In this document: positions 12,901-23,300 of the stretch, piece after piece
How positions within the stretch are numbered: the first letter of the stretch is position 1
How the letters are laid out: each line of letters begins with the position of its first letter
Origin: Branchiostoma lanceolatum
Lineage: Eukaryota; Chordata; Leptocardii; Amphioxiformes; Branchiostomatidae
Reading direction: 5' to 3'
NCBI RefSeq assembly: GCF_035083965.1
Contig: NC_089722.1
Span: 24,047,142-24,111,141 of the forward strand
Length of the DNA: 64,000 nt
Position numbers and translations under genes: made by a program
Notes under the pieces: model-generated
The model's database searches: none
What the model saw: only the letters and a program-made list of their open reading frames with translations
What the model was told of the DNA's origin: nothing

Positions 12901-15153
12901 TAGCATTCTTTTATCATAATCATCCCTTAAGAATGTAGAAAAGTCTTTAATTATTTCTGCACCAGTTTATATGACCATCCTCAGCTTTAGGGCTATGGTT
13001 GACATGATCAACAGGTGTTTTTCATGATCATTAATCATTCACAAATCACAAGACCAACAAAGGCATTTTTCCGTAAATTAGTGCCAAAAAATTAGTAAAT
13101 TAGTAAATTAGTAAATTAGTGCCAAAAAATTCCTATTCCCTTTCCTCAAACTTTACTAACTTAAATTCTTTGAAAAGATAGAAACCATCACTCAGCATGC
13201 AGGTGTTACTTCCCTGTCCCTACCTGAATGTGGAACTTGTGGATGAGAGCCATGCCATCGAACCAGTGTCTGTACTTCTGTTCCCCCTGTTCAAACTTCC
13301 CAGGACTGTTCCTCAGCAGGGACCCAGACAGCCACTTGGGGATCTGGCCTGTAAACAACAACAACAATAAAAACAACAACAACAATAATGATTCAAAAGG
13401 AGAAAGAAAGGATATAAGTGAAACATGGAAACTTAAAGAAAGAAGACAATTTCTTTATTCAGACGACACATGAGGGTGAAACCATGTCTGCATTTTCAAT
13501 GTTTCAATATTTGCAAATTCCTACCCTTATGTTGATTGCAAGTGAAAAGAAATAGTTGTTAGGAATAGAAACAGAAAAAAATAGAGCATACTATTCAGTG
13601 TTTTAAATCTACTCTATGGTTCTATTTAGCATTTACAAACACACTTCAAGATACAGTTACACAGGCACAGCATTTGTCAACTCAAAGCATTCAATATAGT
13701 ATATTATCAAGTTTTCTTTTCTGATTGTGACCATTACTTGTAGCCTGAGTACCAACCTCCGTAGTGACCGCTGGCTCAAAAGAATTCGCTTGCTAACCAC
13801 GGAGTCTGACCCTGCGCGTATCCGTAACGGCTGTTATTCAGATATTCGTTTAGATTTTGAACGAGCTCGCTGATTGGCCCCATTCGTCTAAGCCCTCCCC
13901 ATGCCACACTGTTCTTCGTAACGGGTAGGTTCTAAGAACTGAATAGAGACACCTTGGAATGAAAAATGGCACTACGCAAATGAGGCCCCGCCCACCGAAC
14001 GCAGCTCGAATTCCCCTCATTACGTTATAATGAGACAGCCGTTACGGATACGCGCAGGGTCAGACTCCGTGGTTAGCAAGCGAATTCTTTTGAGCCAGCG
14101 GTCACTACGGAGGTTGGTACTCAGGCTACATTACTTGTCCTTACTGCAGCTAAATTTCACAGCAATGAATCTCAGGCTCTCAGCTAATCTTTTTTATTAC
14201 TATTGAGTCTTTTCAATTGATGATTTGATTGATATGTAAAAATCACTAGGAGTGACTGTCTTAGACCCAGTTGTTAGACCATGATGGTTTAAATGTTCAC
14301 AGTTTGATAATTCGTTTGTTTCTTTTCTACAAGTGTCTGCTTGCTGGTGAAAACTTTTTTATGGTCCTGCTGTTCACATCATTGATTTTTGCTTTGTTAT
14401 CATTGTTGTTCTCCTAGTCATAATGCACAGACCCAATTTCCTTATCATTGTGCAAACTGTTGCCTGACTAGTGCAGGTCTAGAGTACAAAAAACATGCAC
14501 CTTGATCAGATGGCCAGGCAGTGGTTTGTCAGGGACAGAATACACAATGCAGGGCTCAAAATACTGGGTGCATGTGCATTTCTATGCATGCAAAATTGAA
14601 GCTGTGCATCTAATTTTTGACAGTGGATGCACCATTGCACCTATATATTTTTGTAGGCCATAGAATAAAGGTACAATTATACACTAGTATGCAGCATATC
14701 ATTGAAATTTTAGTATCAGAAAAAGCAATATAACCTCTGTTGTATTTTGATGTATAACTTGAAAAGTTACATGTAGCTAAAATAGAATTACATATTGAAG
14801 AGAGGCAGTAAGGTTAAACTTAAAAGTTCGTAATTACGTTTTGCTGTCATTCTATTTCATTCTAATATAACGTTGTTTATTTTATTAAGATCTCCAAAAT
14901 TATTTCTGTGTATCTAACTTTTAGGTTAAATGTACCAGTGCACCTATTCAAAAAAATGAATTCCGAATCTGAGCCCTGTATTGAAATGTGACAATTGTAC
15001 TTTGATCAGTGGCCTAGTTGGCCAACACCACCCTCGTGACAAGCCCCATCACGTGTAAAACCTCCTTGGTGTAATGTACAACTCACCTGTAACTTTTGTA
15101 GGTATTGGGTCTGGAGTCTCCTCACAGGTTTTAAAGACCTCTTTCATAGCCAT
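6910..15153 (-). CDS. carotenoid cleavage oxygenase, BCO1/BCO2/RPE65 family
   Basis: Eleven exons: 15153-15087, 13348-13224, 12813-12680, 11497-11347, 10977-10836, 10411-10197, 9722-9456, 9019-8917, 8170-8079, 7855-7744, 7070-6910. Every junction is GT-AG and the joined frame is open for 522 residues, near the family's usual 530-580. Enzymes of this family are seven-bladed propellers that cleave or isomerise carotenoids or retinyl esters at a ferrous iron held by four histidines. All four are present: His174 (NGATAH), His234 (NYFHSF), His305 (TFHHIN) and His515 (THGIY). Family motifs [27 protein letters not shown] and SEPVF are visible. The start is the ATG in GCCATGG at 15153, and the N-terminus lacks an obvious targeting peptide. 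[10 protein letters not shown] and [16 protein letters not shown] lean towards BCO2, but orthology to BCO1, BCO2 or RPE65 is not resolved. A further upstream 5' exon cannot be excluded. Confidence 0.93.
7278..7594 (+). mobile_element. 5'-truncated retroposon (LINE-like 3' end) in the last oxygenase intron
   Basis: About 317 bp end in an AATAAATAAAAAAATAA tail. They are bounded by a 12-bp direct repeat ATCACAGGCTAC, at 7266-7277 and again at 7595-7606. An A-rich tail next to a variable-length target duplication is the signature of target-primed reverse transcription. No coding sequence remains, so the family is unknown; a CR1/L2-like LINE 3' UTR is a guess. Confidence 0.7.
8590..8716. repeat. 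two RE1/NRSE-like motifs with local palindromes, in an oxygenase intron
   Basis: The 17-mer TTCAGCACCAAGGACAG occurs at 8590-8606 and again at 8700-8716. It is the same motif that recurs in the minisatellite near 19.8-20.1 kb. A palindrome GTTACTGTACAGTAAC lies just after the first copy, and a hairpin (TTATTGCTTA ... TAAGCAATAA) just after the second. Confidence 0.7.
10553..10627. mobile_element. perfect 75-bp palindrome, foldback element remnant
   Basis: Two perfectly complementary 37-bp arms (starting GCCAAAAATAATTACTCAAG) flank a single central base. The downstream flank (TGTCTAACTTTCATCAACG, about 10647-10665) matches the right flank of the related element at 37065-37261. The palindrome is therefore the core of a dispersed family, here without the internal hairpin seen at 37 kb. 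It lies in an oxygenase intron. Confidence 0.75.
12465..12658 (-). mobile_element. tRNA-derived SINE in an oxygenase intron
   Basis: On the minus strand the head carries a box A-like segment (GTCCAGTGGTTAGCGG) and a box B (GGGTTCGATCCCGAC). An unrelated body follows, with GACGGGACGTTAAGCCGTGG and a segment ending near CTGTAAAATACTGTA. It ends a few bases before the exon at 12680-12813. A fragment with the same head occurs at 32771-32816, so this is a family. The 3' end is approximate. Confidence 0.72.
13741..14128. mobile_element. MITE with perfect 94-bp terminal inverted repeats and 9-bp target duplication
   Basis: Arms 13741-13834 and 14035-14128 are identical reverse complements over 94 bp, ending TAGCCTGAGT. 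Both sides are flanked by CATTACTTG (13732-13740 and 14129-14137). The 200-bp interior has no coding potential. A 9-bp duplication fits Mutator-like or Merlin-like transposases. Perfect arms suggest a young copy or arm conversion. It is in intron 1 of the oxygenase. Confidence 0.9.
14550..14978. mobile_element. candidate hAT-like non-autonomous element
   Basis: Short terminal repeats CAGGGCTCA at the left and TGAGCCCTG at the right bound about 430 bp of AT-rich DNA. Weaker complementarity sits inside (GGGTGCA versus TGCACC). CAGGG ends are common in hAT elements. I could not find a clean 8-bp target duplication, so this stays tentative. Confidence 0.4.
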
Positions 15154-15380
15154 GGCTACAGAATAGGGGCTTGCGAACAGCTGTAGAATATATCTGAAAA
15201 GGGGTGTATCAAGAAAGAAAAAGGGATAAGATTTGAGGACAAAGGTGATCATTCAGTGACGTTGTGAGAGAGAAAAAACGACCAAACAAAAATGCACAAA
15301 TTGCTGACATTAGAAAATACAAATTAAAAGACCTTTCAAACAAGACAATCAATCTAGGCCTTCTCGAGTTGTCGTGTTCA

Positions 15381-15414
15381 CAGACAGGCAGGCAGACAGA
15401 CAGACAGACAGACA

Positions 15415-15448
<34 letters not shown>
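15381..15448. repeat. compound microsatellite (GACA)n(CA)n
   Basis: A run of CAGG/CAGA repeats passes directly into about 15 CA dinucleotides. It lies just upstream of the first oxygenase exon and is simple-sequence DNA with no open frame of interest. Confidence 0.9.
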
Positions 15449-15449
<1 letters not shown>

Positions 15450-16388
15450 CAGCTCCCGAAAACAAAACCTTCTTAGCGAAGGTAACCTTCACCTCTTGCA
15501 ACCCTAGATAGAATGGTCCGTCTGAAATTACGACTTACGTTTCTTGCGGGAATAATGTAAAAAGAACTGTCAGACAAAAAACAACAACACAATTTTCCGT
15601 AAAAAATACACAATTTTCTTGAGCCTTGGCCATTCCTAGACAAATCGCGCGTTTCATAACCTGTGGTCATCCGAAACCAGGCTGCTAGTTAAGCAGGGTT
15701 GACGGTGCAAATTATACAGACACGTTGCAACAGTCCTCAGACGGCTGTTGGTAGCGACTTCAGGAGAACTTTTTTTGAGCAAAACGTGTCCTTGCCTGAT
15801 CTCAGGCACTTTTGATTCACTCACGATGTACGACAAAATTGGATTCAGAGTACCAATGCTACGTGTGAGAAAGCACACAGTACGTTAACGTACCCATGGC
15901 CCAATCAAGTTGTCTCAGAGCGTTTTTAAGTTCTGTGAGTAACAATATGCACCATACTTACTAGTCCCAAAAACACTCCTTGTCGAGACTTCTGGCACAG
16001 TAGATTTTAGGCAAAAGTTGTAAAAGTAAAAGGCAGGGGAGCCTGGAGACGTTCAGTTAGCTCCGGATAGAACAGCCCTGCGGATGGAACAAACCTCTTT
16101 GCTGGAACCAAGGACATTGCTGGAACAGGTCAAAGTCTCACGGCAATCCATCAGTGCGTTACCATAGCGATGACAGGTAGGTTGGAGGGCGGGCTATGGG
16201 CGTTCGTGCGCGTATCTCGAGAATAAAAGTCACAAATTTGATTGTTTTCATCTTTGACGCGACAAGTTCATTGTTTTTTTGTGAAGTGCAGTTTTGTCTC
16301 ATATAGATTTGTTGATACGAAACACACTGAAATCATGAACGGAGAAGCACATGAAGGCATAAAACCTCTTTCACACCCCCAGGTCAGC

Positions 16389-16500
16389 TAGCCTGGGTGC
16401 CATCCTATTTCTACCGAGACTCCTACACTCGCTACCCTAAAAAAATTTTTAGGGTAGCGAGTGTAGGAGCCCCTGTAGAAATAGGATGGCACCCAGGCTA
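16389..16500. mobile_element. 112-bp near-perfect palindromic MITE with 9-bp target duplication
   Basis: Both ends are TAGCCTGGGTGCCATCC in inverted orientation, and the arms meet at the centre with only a few mismatches (around CCGAGA versus CCCCTG). The flanks are CAGGTCAGC on both sides (16380-16388 and 16501-16509). TAGCCTG ends plus a 9-bp duplication link it to the larger element at 13741-14128. Confidence 0.88.
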
Positions 16501-17312
16501 CAGGTCAGCGACCCTATTAAAATTTAAAGGACGTTGCACACTTTGAATACACTCTTCTCTTCTTGCATGTCGCTGCTGTTCAAAACATACCAAAACAATT
16601 TGGGAAAGTGAATTTGGTCGAAGTCTCCCTTGTTCTTAAATGATTAGCGGTGGGTTTAATATCTTTAACGTTAGAGAGTTTTTCTTTATTTCTTTCTATA
16701 ATTGATACCTTATTTGTAATGCTGATGTGTGTGTGCAATGAATAGCAAGGCTGAGTTGATTTATGTTATGTCTCAGATAAAGTGTCCAATTTCCCCACTT
16801 TGTTGAAATTGGGGTAAAGTGAGGAACTTGGGTATTAAAGTGAGAAACATCAATTCCCTTGTACATACAGGGTAGTGTTTCAGACTTATAGTTATACATG
16901 ACATTGTATGGATGAGATGAAAAATATTTTATTCACAGAATACTATTATACAAATGTCGACAACTGATAGACTATTGAAATACATAGCAGGCATGCCAAA
17001 GCTTCTTAACACTTTGATCAATTTGAGTAATTCTTACAAGCTGTGCTTTAGGCAGATGTGGACAGTAATGTTGGGATAATGATGTTTTAATAATACAATT
17101 GAATATATAAATCTGCACAAAATATTAATCCAAATATTTACATCTAGAATAAAATCAATACACAACTTTGACAGTTTCCATTTTGTTTCTTGTGTTCCAA
17201 ATACAGAATAGTATATCAGTCAGCTCATCTACATGTGCTGCTCCAAGGTGACATTCAACACATCTGACATGAACAGTAGGCCTCAACTTGAAACTAACTG
17301 ACATCACAGCAG

Positions 17313-20300
17313 CTATGCTGCCCCCATGGTGCTTGCCAAATTTTCCCTGGCACTCTGCATCCTCTTCCTGGCCTTCTGGAAGGCATCTGGGATAAAGAAA
17401 ACAAACAAACCTAGCATCACAAACTAAATACATGTAGTGCTTAAAAACTGACTTCTGCACTACTAAATTTATAAATCCAACTTTTGTGACTTCTTTCTTT
17501 TTTTTCTCCAAACTTTCTTTAACAACATATGGACAACAGTGGAGGGAAAATAAAGTGAATTCAGATGTACAATGTAGTCACTTACCCAACACATTCATGA
17601 TGTTACTCTGTGCACTCATGCCACTGCAAGAATACAACATGGAATTCAGTACATCTTACGTCTCACTTCATCAGTGCAACAGGACAGAATACACCCTGGC
17701 CAGAATATACCCGGGTATGTTCTAGCCAATGTATAGTCTGGCTTGTTACACTGGTAGTACTGCTTACCATACAGATTTAACAGCCATCAACAAGTGTCCA
17801 GAATAACTATAACAGGAAGCAAGCATAGAGTAATATTTCCTGCACTATCTCGACATGGATAACTTTGTGTGTGTAAACATACTTACCCCAGTCTGTCCAG
17901 TAGAGTGGCTGTCTTCCTCTTCTTTGTCGTAGTCTCCAAAAACGCCCTAGGATGGGAAAAGAGATCACAGCTGTTCTAAACTCTGTAGATATTGAAGATT
18001 CTTAACATGCTGAGGTGCGGCTCTCCTTGGACTAAGAACCTCTATTGTTCCTAATTCTATACAAATAATGGTGCACAAGGCATCATAAAGTACAGAATAC
18101 AGATAGCTAGTCTGTGGTCCAGAAACATTTTCCATACAGCTCAACAAAGACAGAGGACTGAAAATAAAGGTAGCAGAACCTAGAGCCCTGGACTGTGCGA
18201 CACAGAGGAACATTATGGAGAGGAGCAAGGAGTCAGTCCTTGGTCTAGGCATTTAGCCAGTAGACAGGAAGCAAATCGTAGGAAGAAATCTTTCAATTTT
18301 TCTGTTCAATGAAAACATCTTGAAACTATCCCTGACACAACACCCCAGCCCCTACTTACTGGCTCTGCTGTACACAGTACAGCTTAATCTGAATACTGCC
18401 AGACGATTCTGTACGGAAGCCGAACTTGCTGAGTCTCTGTCCGTCGAACGTGGTTGGTACTGCGGTGTACGTCGGATCCTCCAACTCCGGTGATCCCCCG
18501 ACGAAAAATCTCCTCATGGGATCTACCAGGCTGTTACCCACTGGTCTCCAGGTGTGAGTGATCTTATGGTGAACACCTAGCAACAATGACAGGTATCTCA
18601 TAAATGGAAATCTTTAAGGATACCAAAATACTACACACTCTCACATAACTGTTTTTACTACTAAAAAGGAGCTAATGTTTTCATTAGAGTTGGTTTGTCA
18701 GTTCGCTGATTGATTGGTTGATCAATCGATTGATTGATTGGTGAAGTAGGTGAGTAGACAACTTGGAATGGATTTGTGGGTAGATCTTGATCTAATGATG
18801 AAGACGGAAGTTGCATTTTGGCAAAGGCATTGGTCCAAACTTATGAATTCTTCTAATTTCTAACCATTGTAAGACACTGTTATGCCACCTTGCTTGAGGT
18901 TTGCATGTCCCAAGTACTGACTGCTTAGCGGTATTAAATTTTTTTCTTCCCGTCTTTTCTCCACTATACATGTCCATACCTGGGGCTGAGGGAATACTGC
19001 AGTACCCGTACCCCTCTGTACGGTACCTCTGCCAGGAGTCCACAGACAGGACTTGGAGGAAAAGTAGCGGCCACTGGGGCATGTCATCTGCAAGTCAGCA
19101 AAGATCGTGTCAAGGGCAAGAAAAATATTTCTATTTAGTAAAGCATGTGATTGATATCAAACTTTGGAAAAGTTTATGTTTGGCAAAACAAATATATGCT
19201 AAACCACAGGTTCTTAATTCACAACCAAAACATACAATCACTGTGAATAAAGAACCTTGCTATCCAGTGATTCTCCAACCTGATGAAATTATTCTCGGAT
19301 ATACTAAATCACAATGTACTAAATCATACCTTCTGTTTCATTTCTGAAGAAAATCTCATACTCAAAAGGATAGGAGAAATAGGCCACATTATCCTGTGGA
19401 AAAAAAAGTAGATTTGAGGTTAGTTAATCAATGAATACTTCATCTCAAACTGACTCAGAGGTCTTCAAAGTGCAGGGCATCTTTGAAAAGTCATAGAAAG
19501 AGACATCACAAGCGGATTGTTCTTACCTTGTCCTCCACTTTAGTGGCAGCTGTGTGTGTGACTCCTGATAACTGCTGTCCGTGGTCTGAGGTCCAATCTG
19601 GGATGAGGAAAAAGTGGGATTGTTTAGCCAAATAGTGCAAGGGTTAGGTTTCTTGACATTTACGAAAAAAAGGTTTCTGACTTTTCTGTAAATTATCTTA
19701 ATTGCATTAGAAAACATGTATCAGTCTATTAGGACAAGCAATTGCAGATGGTGTTCTGGACTAGGAACAGGTGCTAGAGGCAGGTGTACTTACCAGTGTG
19801 TGGATGCTGTGTTCAGCACCAAGGACAGTTATGTGGGTGGATGGTGTTCAGGGACAGCTGTGTTTGCCTGTGTGTGGATGGTGTTGAGCATCAAGGACAG
19901 GTATGTATGTGGATGGTGTTTAGGGACAGGTGTATATATTTGCCAATGTGTGGATGCTGTGTTCAGCGCCAAGGACAGGTGTGTGTGTGTGTGTGGCTGG
20001 TGTTCAGGGACTGTATGTTTGCCTGTGTATGGATGGTGTTCAGCACCAAGGACAGATATGTTTGTGTTCAGAGACAGGTGTGTTTGCCTGTGTGTGGAAG
20101 GTGTTTTCAGCACCAAGGACATTTGCATGGATGGGTTGGGTGTGGTACTAGAGCATTCATCATGTCAGCACAGGCACAGTCTTTGTACAATTCGATGCCA
20201 ACTGCAAAATAGACTTTTCTTTAGATGATTTTCAAGTAAAGGCTAAGGGTCTAACTTACTTCTTGGCAGTTCGAGGAAGAAGTTGATGTGTAGGTTGTCA

Positions 20301-23300
20301 TACTCAAAGTTCCTGGCTGAAACTGTAACAGAAACAACAAAACATGATAAACGATTGAAGGTTTGCTCCAGCTACATTAATGTTTCATGCAGAATACTTC
20401 AGGCTATAGAAGGGGAATGGGAGACCAGAGAGGATTGCAGGGTGTGTGTGAAGATTGGCAACTTTTTTTAGGTGCATGTTTGTTTTTAATGTAATTTTTC
20501 TTAAAACCTATGATTTCTATTTCTATTTCCACACACCCTGCAGCTGATCCTTCCTGGTTTAGCCATTAAAGGTGCTTAAAGGTGTACAAAATGGTTGTTT
20601 TTAGTCACCTACTCACCTATTTCTCCATAAAGATTCAACCTCAGGATGCCCGGAGGAGGCTGAAACAATGAAAGATACAAGGTATATCAGTCTCCAGTGG
20701 AATGTATCATTCTGATAACGTGTGAAAAGTATGGGGAAAGAATGTTTCACTCTTGAGGTACAGAATGATACAAAATGTGCGATGATGATATATATACAAA
20801 CCATTTCAAACTGCTCCCCAACACTGGCTGCTAGAGTCTCAATATGTTTGGCATACAGCTGTAAGAAAATAAGTAAACAGACATTACAGCATTGGTTGTG
20901 CACTGGCAATAAATATTAGTATCCTCTCAAGTGCCTTTGTTGATTCATTAAAACAAAAATAATAGGTATATTCTACAACCAAAATTAATTGTTAGGTAGC
21001 AATACATCTGACTGAAGTATGTACGATGATGCAATACTAGTTCACCTCACCTCTTTATACATCTTATGTTCTCTATCTTGTTCTTGGCTGCAAAAAACAA
21101 ACAAGCTTGTTTGTAAAAGAAATGTTGCATATCATTCAAAGCTGATGGGAGCTATAAAAATTGTCAATGTATTCCAATTAACATATCCATGTACATTAAG
21201 ATTAGCAAAGGCATGTATTCTACTCACCTGCTCATAGCCTTTGACACATGCTGTAGCGTGTATTCATAGATTTCTGAAAGAGAAAGTCAAACCCGATCAT
21301 GTTGACACTGTAAGATCCATTGAATTTTTAAATGGGACAATAAAAAATTTAATAATGTATTAGTACTAGATTCGATAAGAATTTTACACAATGAAAAATC
21401 ATTCTCTTACATAGAGCCTTGCCTGCAGCCCATGTAATGCACAAATGTATTTTGGGTTTCCTCTTTTGTGGGCGTGGCCTGTAATTAGGTGTCAGCTAAT
21501 CAGAGAATCATCTAAATGTTTTATTGAGGTAAAGCCAATTTTCTGATTGGCTGACAGCATGTTAAAAGCCACGCCCTCAAAAGTGGGAACCTTAGCCTGG
21601 CTTACCAGAGCCTTCCCTAAGTATATTGCAAAGGCCACAAGCAAGGCTGTGTGTAGGATATTTCCAGAAATAGGCATCATAGAAAGGTCATATTGATGAG
21701 AAGCAACCATGTGATCACTGTGGTACAAATGTTAGTTTTGCCATCCTGACCTCGTCTCTCTCCCTCTGTCTCCAGCCTGTAGGGGCCTCGACTGCGGTTG
21801 AAGTCTGGCTTGATACTGATGACACCATTGTTGTCCACCTGTGGAAGAGTTTAGTAAATCAAGTTGGCAATTTGCAATATAAAAAGGCATTTATCAAAAC
21901 AAATTGCCAAGATTTGGAAAATTGCCAAGAATTGGAAAACACTTGTGAAAGAGAAACATACCTGTATTGTGCAGAGGACATATTCATCTGACAGCTCAGG
22001 AGTCCTGTGAAAGATGTGAAAGGGGATATGATTTATTTGAAAGTTGATGACAGTAATTTCTTGAATCAGTGAAGTATGGTGCAAGTTTATGAGTCACAGA
22101 AGAACTGAAAAAAAACGTACACAGTATGATACACATCAGGAAAATTGATAGGGTGCCGAGTTTGCATGCTTTAAAATGGCATTTTTGGTAGTACATGTAA
22201 TACGCTTGGTGTTCTCTCAAACATTGCGTGATTAAAGATGGACCAATGTTTGAAGGTCCCCGAGCCCCATGCAATGTGATGGGGTGGATTTTCAGGTGAA
22301 AAATATGCTTGAGTCTGGCGATCTTTCTATTCAGCGACCTTCTGGCAATCAACAAATACAGCCAACGGTCAATGACTGTGTGACAGGGACATATGAAGGA
22401 CATATATTTATTTCTAAATAAAAGTGTTCAGGACATGGTCATCCTCAAGTCTAACTCATCTTCCTTGTAGGCATACTTCTTACACCTGTTCCTTGCTACC
22501 CTGGAACAGTCAGACTGACCTGTTCCTGGCACTGAGATCCGCCATGATGTACATGGTCTGCTGCGGTGTGTTGATGACGTGGTTGTTACGGATGAAGTCT
22601 TCTGTCGGCTTCATGTTCACCAGGTTCTTGTTCCTTGGAATGTTTCCTCCTCTTCAACATCAACATAAACAGTAAAATAATGTAACAACTTTTTATGATG
22701 TTAAATTCCATAGAGATTAAGAGTTTTCAATATGACTATAAACTGATCATGAACCTGTTCAACTTAGTAATATGTTGATATTGGTCACCTAAACATGTAT
22801 TACATCATAGGTTGTGTTGGAAAACTTTTCCTTCATTGCAATAGATTTGGAAGGCAAAGCCTGCATTCTGAATAGTTTACATCTCTTCTGATATTTAATA
22901 CCAGCAGCAACTATTTGAATATACTCCAATAAACCACACAATGTAATTCAGACAAAAACAAAAGCAGCATTGTAGAGGTATGAGTATGTTATGCCAGCTA
23001 GTGTGTTACGCCGAACAGCGGTTATATCGGCTATATAGATACAGATACAGATGAGGATGTTCTGTGTCACCTGTCAGCCTGTCTGCGCCTGCGCACCTGG
23101 CTCATCCTCTCCACCAGAAACGACTGGTCCTCATTGGGCGACGTCGTCATGGTGTCATACTGAGGACAGGACAACAATCATTGTACCCTCACTAACAGTT
23201 TTTGGGCAATGTGTTTCCTACATAATGAATATAAAAACCTGACTACAGTAAGTGATAATTGAATAACCCAGTGCAGTGCTCTAGTACAATTACAGCAAGA

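Larger units (their letters stand above)
15194..17312. other. oxygenase 5' flank and MKS1 3' flank
   Basis: No coding exon is recognised. The stretch holds the oxygenase upstream region, a microsatellite, the palindromic element at 16389-16500 and the presumed MKS1 3' UTR. A minus-strand AATAAA (plus TTTATT, 16928-16933), about 380 bp beyond the MKS1 stop, is the likely MKS1 polyadenylation signal. Confidence 0.55.

Noticed and set aside
17155-17312. MKS1 C-terminal extension suggested by an open frame down to 17155
   Set aside because: That frame is not the one entered from exon 17623-17586. The correct frame stops at 17313-17315 after a conserved basic helix.
19716-20228. Overlapping long open frames on both strands with Cys/Trp-rich repeats
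   Set aside because: They are products of the GTGTGGATGG-type minisatellite inside an MKS1 intron, and the flanking MKS1 exons splice cleanly across it.
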